Shown one piece after another: positions 7,901 through 13,199 of a DNA stretch of 13,199 nucleotides. Position numbers and translations under genes: made by a program. This DNA comes from JAADHY01 sp964428935 (GTDB lineage Bacteria; Planctomycetota; Planctomycetia; Planctomycetales; Planctomycetaceae), in the NCBI GenBank assembly GCA_964428935.1, contig CAYSAG010000133.1, positions 1-13,199 on the forward strand. The letters are read 5' to 3'. Every line of letters begins with the position of its first letter. Positions within the stretch are counted from its first letter, which is position 1. A model generated the notes under the pieces. It was given only the letters and a program-made list of their open reading frames with translations. It was not told the DNA's origin and made no database searches.

Positions 7901-8623
7901 TTCGTCGGTGAAAATTCCGGGCACCCGTTTGCCGAACTGGTCGCCGACCTCACGTTCGTACGCTCCCAGCGTAATCTCGAGAAACTTTTCCGTGACGCCG
8001 GGCTTCATGAGGTCCACGTAGAACTTGCCCGCGAACCAGGGCGTCGACGGAGCCAACTGCACGGTGGCTTGTAAGTAGCGGCCTTTCGGGAGAACTTGCC
8101 CGCCTCGAACGGCGTCGGTGACGGACTGGTAGCTTCCGTCGGCGTTCAGTCGGAACACGGCCAGAAGCTCGTCCGAGGGCTTCGGACGCTCGACCACTTT
8201 CAAGTTCAACCGTTTGCCCCGGGCGTCTGGCAGAGCCTCGGGGACCAAACCGCCGGCGAAACCAGACGGGTACGAGTTCTCGTCGTAAATCCAGACGTTC
8301 ATGTCGAGCTGCTCGGCCGTGCGCAGAGCCGTCTTCCACGCTCGGAACCACTCGTCGGAAAGGTACGGAGTAATCAGTCCAGGACGTGGATGAACGAAAA
8401 CCTGCTTCACGCCCTGCGAGGCCAAGTCGTGCAGCGTGCGGACCACCTTCTCGTCGGTCATGCGGTCGTTCCACACCCACAGGGGAGCCGTGGAGTAGTC
8501 GCGGGGAGGCTGGGCGAACAGCTTGCGGACCTCCGAGACGCGGTCGGGCGGCGGCTCAGAGGCCCACGCCGACGTCACTAGTCCTCCGGCCAAGCACACG
8601 AGCAAGGTCAGCCGAATTCCCAT
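4940..8623 (-). CDS. Exported GH106-like glycoside hydrolase (alpha-L-rhamnosidase-like), multidomain
   Basis: This is probably a secreted or periplasmic enzyme cleaving plant or algal polysaccharide side chains; rhamnose is the likely but unproven target. The product is 1227 residues. A signal peptide (MGIRLTLLVCLAGG..., likely cut after AWA at about 21) is followed by a long barrel-type catalytic region with PLWVWND (47-53), HPRPGL (78-83), YDENSYPSG (113-121), FTDEPH (238-243), ETYGAGGWD (385-393), DEHLSF (415-420) and GARKRDHPQSFSYHEPWW (425-442). These motifs resemble GH106 and related families; Glu241, Glu385 and Glu416 are candidate acidic catalytic residues. Further on are a beta-sandwich, an F5/8-type (discoidin) carbohydrate-binding domain (about 900-1075) and a C-terminal GH2-type sugar-binding domain (about 1104-1227) with TVNGHLAGYVGWRPYECDVT. 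The start is fixed by AAGGAG 7 bases upstream. It stands alone, without visible transporter or sulfatase partners. Confidence 0.85.
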   Translation of the reverse strand: MGIRLTLLVCLAGGLVTSAWASEPPPDRVSEVRKLFAQPPRDYSTAPLWVWNDRMTDEKVVRTLHDLASQGVKQVFVHPRPGLITPYLSDEWFRAWKTALRTAEQLDMNVWIYDENSYPSGFAGGLVPEALPDARGKRLNLKVVERPKPSDELLAVFRLNADGSYQSVTDAVRGGQVLPKGRYLQATVQLAPSTPWFAGKFYVDLMKPGVTEKFLEITLGAYEREVGDQFGKRVPGIFTDEPHLAPAGGFHWSDRLPQVFAQRWGYSLLDHLPCLVLQVGDWKKVRHDYYQLLLEQFIEHWSRPYHQWCERLGLELTGHYWEHAWPAANFGGDMLALYAWHQRPAIDILMNQYREDVHAQFGNVRAVLELASVANQLGRRRTLCETYGAGGWDLRFEDMKRIGDWVAVLGVNTIDEHLSFVTICGARKRDHPQSFSYHEPWWEAYHLVAQYLTRLCLVLSSGEQVNRVLVLEPTTTAWMYQSTPRMNQIGERFQRLVTQLAQNQVEFDIGSEYLLERFGRVEGPRLVVGQRAYDLVVLPEDVENLNSPTLRLLSEFVEHGQLWSCSPPPARVDGRSSDKGKELDRPGHFRRFKPEELVRELARRSFDGFSIRRADGDRGILYHQRRRLQDGQFVLLVNTSLDQPSRGTVTAPAADVEQWDLETGQIGPRRHSVVGQRVRVDFELPPCGSLLLFFKKGVPSARVSEEKRPRRAVERPAEMVAPAGPLQIRRLEPNVLTLDYVDVSAGGQTRRNVYFFQAARFVFQKHGLDGNPWERAVQFRDELLRKTFPPDSGFTASYRFVIRGRVPSRLYLVVERPDLYTVTCNGQPVKPLPGQWWLDRDFGKFDISKAVRVGENVCTLSASPMTVFHELEPVYVLGDFALEPTDSGFVLVPPRPLQIKKDQAHGTEPEGTMWLTTGIGYRHDAKAASGNDGRPYVVFDLGRPCRLRAIRVWNYNEVDRTGRGVRDVEIRAARPDRPDAFDVDLGQHRLWRARGDEMEFGQTISVQADGVRYVRFDIRSNHNGVRFPTKRSQPDNAFVGLSEVRFLAEDARTGKVAPVEGVQVKEVSSELRRGHDRVAQYLVDGSGLSVKSVGWNRQGCPFYGGPVAYTQTFDIDQPLGRYVVQWNSWLGSVAKVTVNGHLAGYVGWRPYECDVTRWLRPGRNTVSVVVVGTLRNTLGPHHAGPVRGAAWPNMFQRGPETGPPPGAEYHTLDYGLFEPFRLVRRLD

Positions 8624-8630
8624 GACCAGT

Positions 8631-8636
8631 CTCCTT
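8631..8636 (-). promoter_or_regulatory. Shine-Dalgarno of the glycoside hydrolase
   Basis: On the minus strand this reads AAGGAG, 7 bases before the ATG at 8621-8623. It decides that start over an in-frame ATG at 8719, which would put 32 residues in front of the signal peptide. Confidence 0.8.
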
Positions 8637-9118
8637 GTGCCGACAGCCAGTTCGCTTGCAGTGTTCCAGTGGCGCGTGCCGCGAGTCGAACGGCAGCTCC
8701 GGCCGAGGACCGGCGTCACCGACCGGTGGCGGCAGCTGCGAGTTTCCCAACCGACGCAGCGGGGGACCGCCGGCTCGACTCACCCCACGAAAGTACCGTC
8801 CGTCGAGGGCGAAAGCAAAGCAACCAGACGGTGGTTGGCCGGGGAAGCCTCGTGTTTTGTGAGCGAGGTCCGGCTTGGAACCACGAAAGGTGCCGGTCCG
8901 AGTCACTTTGACCCGAGCGTCGGCCATTGCGAGTCCCGGCAGGCAGGCGTGGTTTCGAGCTCGTTCGGCTGACCGGCCGCTCAGGGCTTCCGTCCAGAGC
9001 CGGCGGGTTGAACGAAAAAACTCGACGCAGAGGCTCGCTTTCGCGTCACGCCGGTCGTACAATTGAGCTCCCAAATGGGTAGAATCTCCAATCTGCGACA
9101 ACTTGACCCGTTCGTTGG

Positions 9119-9150
9119 TTGACACAGAGCCTTGGTTCGGTCACGATAAT
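9119..9150 (+). promoter_or_regulatory. Possible sigma-70-type promoter for the coaE-rho-ribH-nusB cluster
   Basis: A perfect TTGACA at 9119-9124 is followed after 20 bases by GATAAT at 9145-9150, one base off the -10 consensus. The spacer is about 3 bases longer than ideal, so strength is doubtful. It lies about 135 bases upstream of coaE in the most AT-rich part of the gap. Confidence 0.35.
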
Positions 9151-9284
9151 TCCGAGCATACCGACTTTCCTTTCTGCCTCTTCCACCGGGGGAACGATCT
9201 ACTGTCAGCAGGGGGGCTGTTGTTGTAGACCGCCTTGAATGGGTGTACGGTGTTGGTCTGGGCACTCTCTTGAGGTAGCGGTCC

Positions 9285-9944
9285 TTGAAGTCGAGCGGTC
9301 GGCGAGTGCCGGTGGTTGGATTGGTGGGCCCGATTGGAGCGGGGAAGAGCTCGTTGGCCCAAGCTTTGGCCCACCGGCGCCGCGTGGCCGTGATCGACGC
9401 GGACCGCGTTGGTCACGGGGTGCTGGACCAGCCGGACGTGCGGCGGCGACTGCGACATCGGTTCGGACCGTCGATTTTCGGACGGGAGGGGAGAATCGAC
9501 CGGTCGGCGCTGGCTCGTCGGGTCTTCGGGGCGGCGAACGGAGGAGCGTCGCTGCGGGCCTTGGAGGAGGTGGTTCACCCGGTCATGGAAGAGCGGTTTC
9601 GGCAGGAGATCGAACAGCTCCGCCAGTCGGGCCAGTTCGACGCCGTCTTGCTCGACGCGGCTGTGCTGTTCGAAGCCGGCTGGGACCGGCTGTGCGACGC
9701 GGTCGTCTTTGTGGACGCCGCCGAGCCGGTTCGGCGGAAGCGAGTCGAGCAAGCTCGAAACTGGTCGCCGCAGGACCTCGCCAACCGTGAGGCTTGTCAG
9801 TGGCCGGCCGAGAGGAAACGGCGTCTGGCTGACTTCGTGATTGTCAACGACGGAGCCTTGGAAGACGCCGTGACCAAGCTGGAGGCTGTGGTCGACACCT
9901 TGGCCGCCCAGCCTGAACGGCCGGTGAATCCGTCCGAGCGGTGA
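9285..9944 (+). CDS. coaE: Dephospho-CoA kinase
   Basis: CoaE phosphorylates the 3'-hydroxyl of dephospho-CoA with ATP, the last step of coenzyme A synthesis, in the cytoplasm. The 219-residue protein is slightly longer than the usual roughly 200. It has the P-loop GPIGAGKS (15-22), the VIDADRVGH motif (36-44), VVHPVM (96-101), LLDAAVLFEAG at the lid region (122-132) and DFVIVNDG near the C-terminus (183-190). The last ten or so residues are a Pro/Glu-rich tail. Translation probably starts at TTG 9285, preceded by GAGGT with an 8-base spacer; GTG codons 7 and 9 codons further on are alternatives but sit too close to the P-loop strand. It is first in a same-strand cluster with rho, ribH and nusB. 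Confidence 0.93.
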   Translation: MKSSGRRVPVVGLVGPIGAGKSSLAQALAHRRRVAVIDADRVGHGVLDQPDVRRRLRHRFGPSIFGREGRIDRSALARRVFGAANGGASLRALEEVVHPVMEERFRQEIEQLRQSGQFDAVLLDAAVLFEAGWDRLCDAVVFVDAAEPVRRKRVEQARNWSPQDLANREACQWPAERKRRLADFVIVNDGALEDAVTKLEAVVDTLAAQPERPVNPSER

Positions 9945-9954
9945 CGGAACGGCG

Positions 9955-10095
9955 ATGCCTGTCCGCAGCGAACGGGCGGGAGGAAGGGATCGCCAGGTCC
10001 GTGCACGGTCACCCATCCAAGTGCCCAGGCTCCACCAAAGCCACACCGACCATTCCGTTGGTGCAAGAAGCATCAAACCTTTCCCTGAATCCTGA
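9955..10095 (+). CDS. Possible 46-residue leader peptide upstream of rho
   Basis: An ATG at 9955 opens a 46-codon frame rich in Arg, Ser, Pro and His, ending TGA 18 bases before the rho ATG. It resembles no known protein and has no good Shine-Dalgarno, so it may be a chance frame. Its position is like that of the rho leader peptide gene of enterobacteria, but no similarity in sequence is claimed. Confidence 0.15.
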   Translation: MPVRSERAGGRDRQVRARSPIQVPRLHQSHTDHSVGARSIKPFPES

Positions 10096-10098
10096 AAC
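10010..10098 (+). promoter_or_regulatory. C-rich, G-poor rho leader (candidate rut site)
   Basis: By hand count this 89-base stretch has 34 C and 14 G, a sharp departure from the balanced GC around it. It carries many pyrimidine-C dinucleotides and few obvious stems. Rho loads on such unstructured C-rich RNA. Since it lies directly before rho, it may allow Rho to terminate its own message, as known for rho in enterobacteria. This is inferred from composition. Confidence 0.4.
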
Positions 10099-10113
10099 GT
10101 GCAGGATCAAGCC

Positions 10114-11487
10114 ATGAAAACCGACGCTGGTGCAAAAAACAGTCGAGCCAATTCGACCGCCGAGGAAACTCGGGAACGGACCGAGTTTTCGGCAGACGAA
10201 CGGTACGAGGAGGCGAAGCGGAGCGACCTGAACATCGCCGACCTTCAGAAAATGACCATGAAGGAACTGGTCGCTCTGGCGAAGCGGGAACAGATCAGCG
10301 ACTACACGGGCCTGAAGAAGCAGGACCTGATCTTCAAGATTCTCAAGGAGCGGACGAAGCTGAACGGGCTGATGTTCGGCGAAGGGACGCTCGAGATCCT
10401 GCCCGACGGTTTCGGGTTCCTGCGCAGCCCCGACTACCACTACCTGCCGTGCCCCGACGACATTTACGTCTCGCCCAGCCAAATCCGTCGTTTCGGCCTG
10501 AAAACGGGCGACACGGTCGCCGGACAAATCCGTCCGCCCAAAGAAAACGAACGGTACTTCGCCTTGCTGCGGGTCGAGGCGATCAATGGCCAGGACCCGA
10601 ACCTGGCCATGACGAAAATCTCGTTCGACGACCTCACCCCACTACACCCGAACGAGCGAATTCGACTTTCCACGACGCCCGAAGAAATCAGCACGCGCGT
10701 CGTCGATCTGATCGCGCCGATCGGGAAGGGCCAGCGCGGCCTCATCGTTTCGCCTCCACGCGCCGGCAAGACGATCCTGCTGCAGAAGATGGCCAAGGCC
10801 GTCCTGCAGAACTACCCGGACATGTACGTCATCGTGCTGCTGATCGACGAGCGTCCGGAAGAAGTCACGGACATGGAACGACAGGTGAAGGGCCGCAATT
10901 GTGAAGTCATCAGCAGCACCTTCGACGAACCGGCCAGCCGCCACATCCAGGTGTCGGAAATGGTCATCGAGAAGGCGAAACGGATGGTGGAGTACGGACA
11001 CGACGTCATTATTTTCCTGGACTCGATCACGCGTCTGGCTCGCGCGTGGAACAACGAGGTGCCGCACTCCGGCAAGATTCTTTCCGGCGGTGTAGACGCG
11101 GCGGCGCTGCAGCACCCGAAACGGTTCTTCGGCGCGGCCCGAAACGTCGAAGACGGAGGCAGCTTGACCATCATCGCCACCGCTCTGATCGACACCGGGA
11201 GCCGAATGGACGAGGTGATCTTCGAAGAATTCAAGGGCACCGGCAACACCGAAATCCACCTCGACCGTCGACTGGTCGAGAAGCGGATCTGGCCCGCCAT
11301 CGACGTCAACAAGTCCGGGACTCGACGCGAAGAGTTGTTGCTTCACGAAGAAGAGCTCCGGCGGGTCTGGATCCTGCGACGTGTGTTGAACGACATGAAC
11401 CCGGCCGAAGCCATGGAGTTGTTGGTCAGTCGGCTTCGCCGGACAAAAACCAACGAAGAATTCCTGATGAGCATGAACTTGGGCTGA
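10114..11487 (+). CDS. rho: Transcription termination factor Rho
   Basis: Rho is the hexameric RNA-dependent ATPase and helicase that releases transcripts at C-rich loading sites. The 457-residue protein begins with a polar, charged segment (1-38) and then the Rho_N helical domain (about 39-80: DLNIADLQKMTMKELVALAK). The OB-fold RNA-binding domain follows (about 88-162: GTLEILPDGFGFLRSPDYHY). The RecA-like ATPase has Walker A SPPRAGKT (213-220), Walker B VIIFLDSITR (298-307), the Q-loop SGKILSGGVDAAAL (319-332) and GTGNTEIHL (375-383). The ATG at 10114 has AGGA 7 bases upstream and is preferred over the in-frame GTG at 10099. The protein lacks the long inserts seen in some actinobacterial Rhos. 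It sits 169 bases after coaE, with a C-rich leader that may mediate autoregulation. Confidence 0.98.
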   Translation: MKTDAGAKNSRANSTAEETRERTEFSADERYEEAKRSDLNIADLQKMTMKELVALAKREQISDYTGLKKQDLIFKILKERTKLNGLMFGEGTLEILPDGFGFLRSPDYHYLPCPDDIYVSPSQIRRFGLKTGDTVAGQIRPPKENERYFALLRVEAINGQDPNLAMTKISFDDLTPLHPNERIRLSTTPEEISTRVVDLIAPIGKGQRGLIVSPPRAGKTILLQKMAKAVLQNYPDMYVIVLLIDERPEEVTDMERQVKGRNCEVISSTFDEPASRHIQVSEMVIEKAKRMVEYGHDVIIFLDSITRLARAWNNEVPHSGKILSGGVDAAALQHPKRFFGAARNVEDGGSLTIIATALIDTGSRMDEVIFEEFKGTGNTEIHLDRRLVEKRIWPAIDVNKSGTRREELLLHEEELRRVWILRRVLNDMNPAEAMELLVSRLRRTKTNEEFLMSMNLG

Positions 11488-11676
11488 GAAAAGGACGGCG
11501 TTCGACGGTGAATGTCGCCCGATTCCGCAAGCGGCCGGGGGAACACTTTGGACAACGGGACCCCGGACGTCGAAGAGCACCGTCGGCCGGGCCCGTTCTC
11601 AGGCCGCAAGAGAGTCTTGGTTGAGGCGACAACGTTCGATTCAACTCATCACGACAGGGGTGAACCGGCAGAGAAA

Positions 11677-12159
11677 ATGGTACGGGAGCTCGCAGGAAAC
11701 TTGTGGATCGACGACGACTCGTGCTTCGCGATTGTCGTGTCTCGGTTCAACGAACTGGTGACTCGTCGCTTGCTGGACGGTGCCGTCGACACGCTCAGAC
11801 GACACGGGGTTCCCGAGCAGAACATTACGGTTGCCTGGGTTCCCGGTTCGTTCGAGATTCCTTTGACGGCCCAGAAGTTGGCCGCGACCGGGCGGTACGC
11901 GGCCGTCGTGTGTTTGGGGGCCGTCATTCAGGGCGAAACCGACCACAATCGCTACATCAACCAACAGACCGCGGCCGGAATCATGCGAGCGGCTCAGGAA
12001 ACGGGCGTCCCGGTGCTCTTCGGCGTGCTGACGTGCGATAATTTGGAGCAGGCATTGAACCGGGCGGGAGGAAAAGCGGGCAACAAGGGCTGCGAAGCGG
12101 CCTTGGCGGCCGTCGAAATGGTCAGCCTGTTGAAGAAGGTCGCCAGCCCGAACGACTGA
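11677..12159 (+). CDS. ribH: 6,7-dimethyl-8-ribityllumazine synthase
   Basis: RibH condenses 5-amino-6-ribitylaminouracil with 3,4-dihydroxy-2-butanone 4-phosphate to give the lumazine precursor of riboflavin. The 160-residue product matches the family's usual 150-160. It has VVSRFNELVT (20-29) with the Phe that stacks on the pyrimidine, VPGSFEIP (55-62), the catalytic loop GAVIQGETDHNRY (81-93) with the general-base His90, and GVLTCDNLEQALNRAGGKAGNKG (116-138) with the phosphate-binding Arg129. The chosen ATG has only a weak purine-rich sequence (AGAGAAA) before it. The frame stays open 55 codons further upstream to an ATG at 11512, but that extension has no family counterpart. It lies 189 bases after rho without an evident terminator and 159 bases before nusB. 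No other rib gene is in view. Confidence 0.95.
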   Translation: MVRELAGNLWIDDDSCFAIVVSRFNELVTRRLLDGAVDTLRRHGVPEQNITVAWVPGSFEIPLTAQKLAATGRYAAVVCLGAVIQGETDHNRYINQQTAAGIMRAAQETGVPVLFGVLTCDNLEQALNRAGGKAGNKGCEAALAAVEMVSLLKKVASPND

Positions 12160-12318
12160 CCGCCGCGGGGCTCGCCAGCGGAAGCCGCCAGCCGGACCGA
12201 CGTGGTTGTCGACCGTCTTTCTTCACGCAGCGTTTCCGCCCGAGGCTTGTCCGACGCGCGCCGGTCCGACCATCGGTGTGCGAAGATGGAGCTGGTGACG
12301 CGGGGAGGCGCCTGGTCC

Positions 12319-12732
12319 ATGACTCGCCGCTCACGGGCCCGAGAAGTGGCCCTTCAGATGCTCTTCCAGTGGGACTTCAACCCCGACGTCGCGCCGGAAA
12401 CAGTGCGGCAGATGATCGCGGAACGGCTACGCGACCGAAAGCTCCGCGACTTCGCCTGGCAACTGTTCGTGGGCGTCGTCGAAAACCGACAGCTTCTGGA
12501 TTCTCGAATCGAAGAAGTCGCGCAGCACTGGACGCTGAAACGAATGACACCGGTCGATCGCAACATCCTTCGCCTGGGCGCGTTCGAGCTGCTTTGCACA
12601 GACACGCCGGTACAAGTCGCGATCGACGAGGCGATCGAGCTGGCCAAGCGGTACGGCGCGGAGCAGTCCGCTCAGTTCGTCAACGGCATTCTCGACCGCT
12701 TACAACCGCCCGAAAAGCAGCCTGGCTGTTAG
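12319..12732 (+). CDS. nusB: Transcription antitermination protein NusB
   Basis: NusB forms with NusE (S10) the complex that binds boxA RNA and supports antitermination of rRNA operons. The 137-residue, all-helical protein matches the family. It has RRSRAREVALQMLFQWDF at the N-terminus, VGVVENRQLLDSRI (51-64), MTPVDRNILRLGAFEL (76-91) and VAIDEAIELAKRYGAEQSAQ (100-119) followed by FVNGILDRL. The start at 12319 follows GGAGG (12304-12308) with a 10-base spacer; an ATG at 12286 and an open frame back to 12202 are less likely because the family N-terminus begins at the chosen site. The ribH-nusB pairing is common in bacteria. The two genes are separated here by 159 bases. Together with rho the cluster holds both a termination and an antitermination factor. 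Confidence 0.95.
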   Translation: MTRRSRAREVALQMLFQWDFNPDVAPETVRQMIAERLRDRKLRDFAWQLFVGVVENRQLLDSRIEEVAQHWTLKRMTPVDRNILRLGAFELLCTDTPVQVAIDEAIELAKRYGAEQSAQFVNGILDRLQPPEKQPGC

Positions 12733-12772
12733 ACGATCCATCCCGCCGAGACCCCGGACGCGACCGAGTGGC

Positions 12773-12816
12773 ACGGTGACGACCCGTCGGAAAGGTAGCT
12801 CACCACCTCACCGTTT
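12773..12816 (+). terminator. Weak candidate terminator after nusB
   Basis: The arms ACGGTGA (12773-12779) and TCACCGT (12808-12814) could pair around a 28-base interior, which can itself fold (CGAC/GTCG). Only three Ts follow before AG. It is the only plausible plus-strand end signal near nusB, 40 bases after its stop; it is not strong, and Rho-dependent termination is an alternative. Confidence 0.3.
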
Positions 12817-12864
12817 AGTTCGCCCAGGATCGCCTGTCCTGAACACGGACGAGACAGAAGCATC

Positions 12865-12881
12865 CTCCGCGCACTGCGGAG
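12865..12881. repeat. Small perfect hairpin beside the large terminator
   Basis: CTCCGC and GCGGAG form 6-bp arms around a 5-base loop. On the minus strand it comes just after the T-run of the terminator at 12882-12958, so the T-run sits between two hairpins. Confidence 0.5.
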
Positions 12882-12958
12882 AAAAAGCCTGTTGCGCAAA
12901 GCCAGACCCGCTCCGGCGGCCGGCCATGCCGCCAGCCGGAACGGGTCTGTAACAGGCT
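12882..12958 (-). terminator. Long-stem intrinsic terminator for the minus-strand gene at the right edge
   Basis: The arms AGCCTGTT (12886-12893) and AACAGGCT (12951-12958) pair. After an asymmetric internal loop, CAGACCCG/CGGGTCTG, then TCCGGC/GCCGGA and GGC/GCC continue the stem, about 25 pairs in all. Read on the minus strand the last arm is followed at once by TTTTT (12882-12886 region). It begins 43 bases after the stop codon of the minus-strand gene. Its unusual length also raises the possibility that it is a dispersed repeat. Confidence 0.75.
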
Positions 12959-13000
12959 AAGAGGCTAACTTGGACGCGGCTGGACGCCCGCGTGCAGTCT

Positions 13001-13199
13001 TTACGTCCCTTCCTCGGCCGACTCAGCGCCCTCGTCCTCCTCGGCCTGGCCGGGCTGGATGATTTCCCCCTCGGAGGACAACTCGAAGTTAATCTCGTTG
13101 TCCTTCTCTTCCACAACAGCGGTCAGCTCGCTGTTGACGTTGTACTTGGCCGGGACCGTTTCCTTGGCTCCCTCCGGGTTGACGTTGCCCCACTCGTCT
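13001..13199 (-). CDS. C-terminal fragment, probable planctomycete carboxypeptidase-regulatory-like (lipo)protein
   Basis: Sixty-five codons are visible before a TAA stop at 13001-13003; the gene continues past the window edge. The part near the edge reads DEWGNVNPEGAK, then VPAKYNVNSELTAVV and NEINFELSS. This pattern (Pro-Ala-Lys-Tyr, then strand, then an Asn-Phe-Glu-Leu ending) recalls the last strands of small carboxypeptidase-regulatory-like domains in planctomycete lipoproteins. The last roughly 22 residues form a strongly acidic tail of Glu, Asp, Ala and Gly (EEDEGAESAEEG). No function is known for this family, and the assignment rests on recalled pattern. The N-terminus, where a lipobox would be expected, is not in the window. 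The open frame is supported by the matching terminator downstream. Confidence 0.6.
   Translation of the reverse strand, partial: DEWGNVNPEGAKETVPAKYNVNSELTAVVEEKDNEINFELSSEGEIIQPGQAEEDEGAESAEEGT

Larger units (their letters stand above)
8624..9284. other. Non-coding divergent region between the glycosidase gene and coaE
   Basis: These 661 bases separate the divergent glycosidase and coaE genes and should hold both promoters. The open frames here are Arg/Pro/Ser-rich without domains and overlap each other on both strands; I do not call them genes. The stretch from about 9005 to 9190 is more AT-rich and contains the promoter-like pair at 9119-9150. No hairpin with a T-run and no tRNA was found. 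Confidence 0.5.

Noticed and set aside
4691..8074. A 1127-codon open frame on the plus strand opposite the glycoside hydrolase
   Set aside because: It mirrors the codon phase of a real GC-rich gene. The product is rich in Arg, Val, His and Gln, shows no domain, and its sense partner has clear motifs and a signal peptide.
8556..9125. A 189-codon minus-strand frame overlapping the glycosidase start
   Set aside because: It overlaps a gene whose start is fixed by a strong Shine-Dalgarno and signal peptide; its product has no recognisable features.
9040..9160. A GGTTCG-containing segment looked at as a possible tRNA
   Set aside because: No acceptor or anticodon stem pairs around it, and the T-arm consensus is not met.
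12808..13116. A 102-codon minus-strand frame near the right edge
   Set aside because: It runs through the long terminator hairpin and overlaps, in another frame, the better supported C-terminal fragment at 13001-13199.

Overview
The window is GC-rich and carries housekeeping genes on both strands plus one large secreted glycosidase. It looks like a chromosomal segment of a planctomycete (Planctomycetota, possibly Pirellulales). Three things suggest this, all from family recall rather than a database search: the coaE-rho neighbour pair, the style of the GH106-like secreted enzyme, and the C-terminus of a small carboxypeptidase-regulatory-like protein at the right edge. I see no insertion sequence, phage gene, CRISPR array, tRNA or rRNA.

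Layout. Bases 1-123 (minus) hold the N-terminus of triosephosphate isomerase. A 347-base gap follows. Then comes pheA (minus, 471 to about 1622), a chorismate mutase/prephenate dehydratase/ACT fusion whose mutase domain appears to have lost most catalytic residues. A 1.1-kb non-coding divergent region separates it from dnaK (plus, 2759-4672). That region holds a candidate sigma-54 promoter, a perfect CTGTCA/TGACAG palindrome and leader hairpins. dnaK stands alone, without grpE or dnaJ. It is followed by three small hairpins and a very strong UUCG-capped intrinsic terminator. Converging on it from the right is a 1227-residue exported GH106-like glycoside hydrolase (minus, 4940-8623).

After another non-coding divergent region (8624-9284) comes a plus-strand cluster: coaE (9285-9944), rho (10114-11487), ribH (11677-12159) and nusB (12319-12732). 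It links coenzyme A and riboflavin synthesis with two opposing transcription-elongation factors, Rho (termination) and NusB (antitermination). The leader in front of rho is C-rich and G-poor, the kind of RNA Rho itself binds, so autoregulation is plausible. The window closes with a 25-bp-stem terminator serving a minus-strand gene, whose acidic C-terminus lies at 13001-13199.

Starts were set from Shine-Dalgarno spacing and family N-termini. They are firm for dnaK, the glycosidase, coaE, rho and tpiA, fairly good for nusB and ribH, and weak for pheA. No single new multi-gene system is evident. The points most worth following are the apparently inactive mutase domain of PheA, the dnaK upstream region, and the rho leader.
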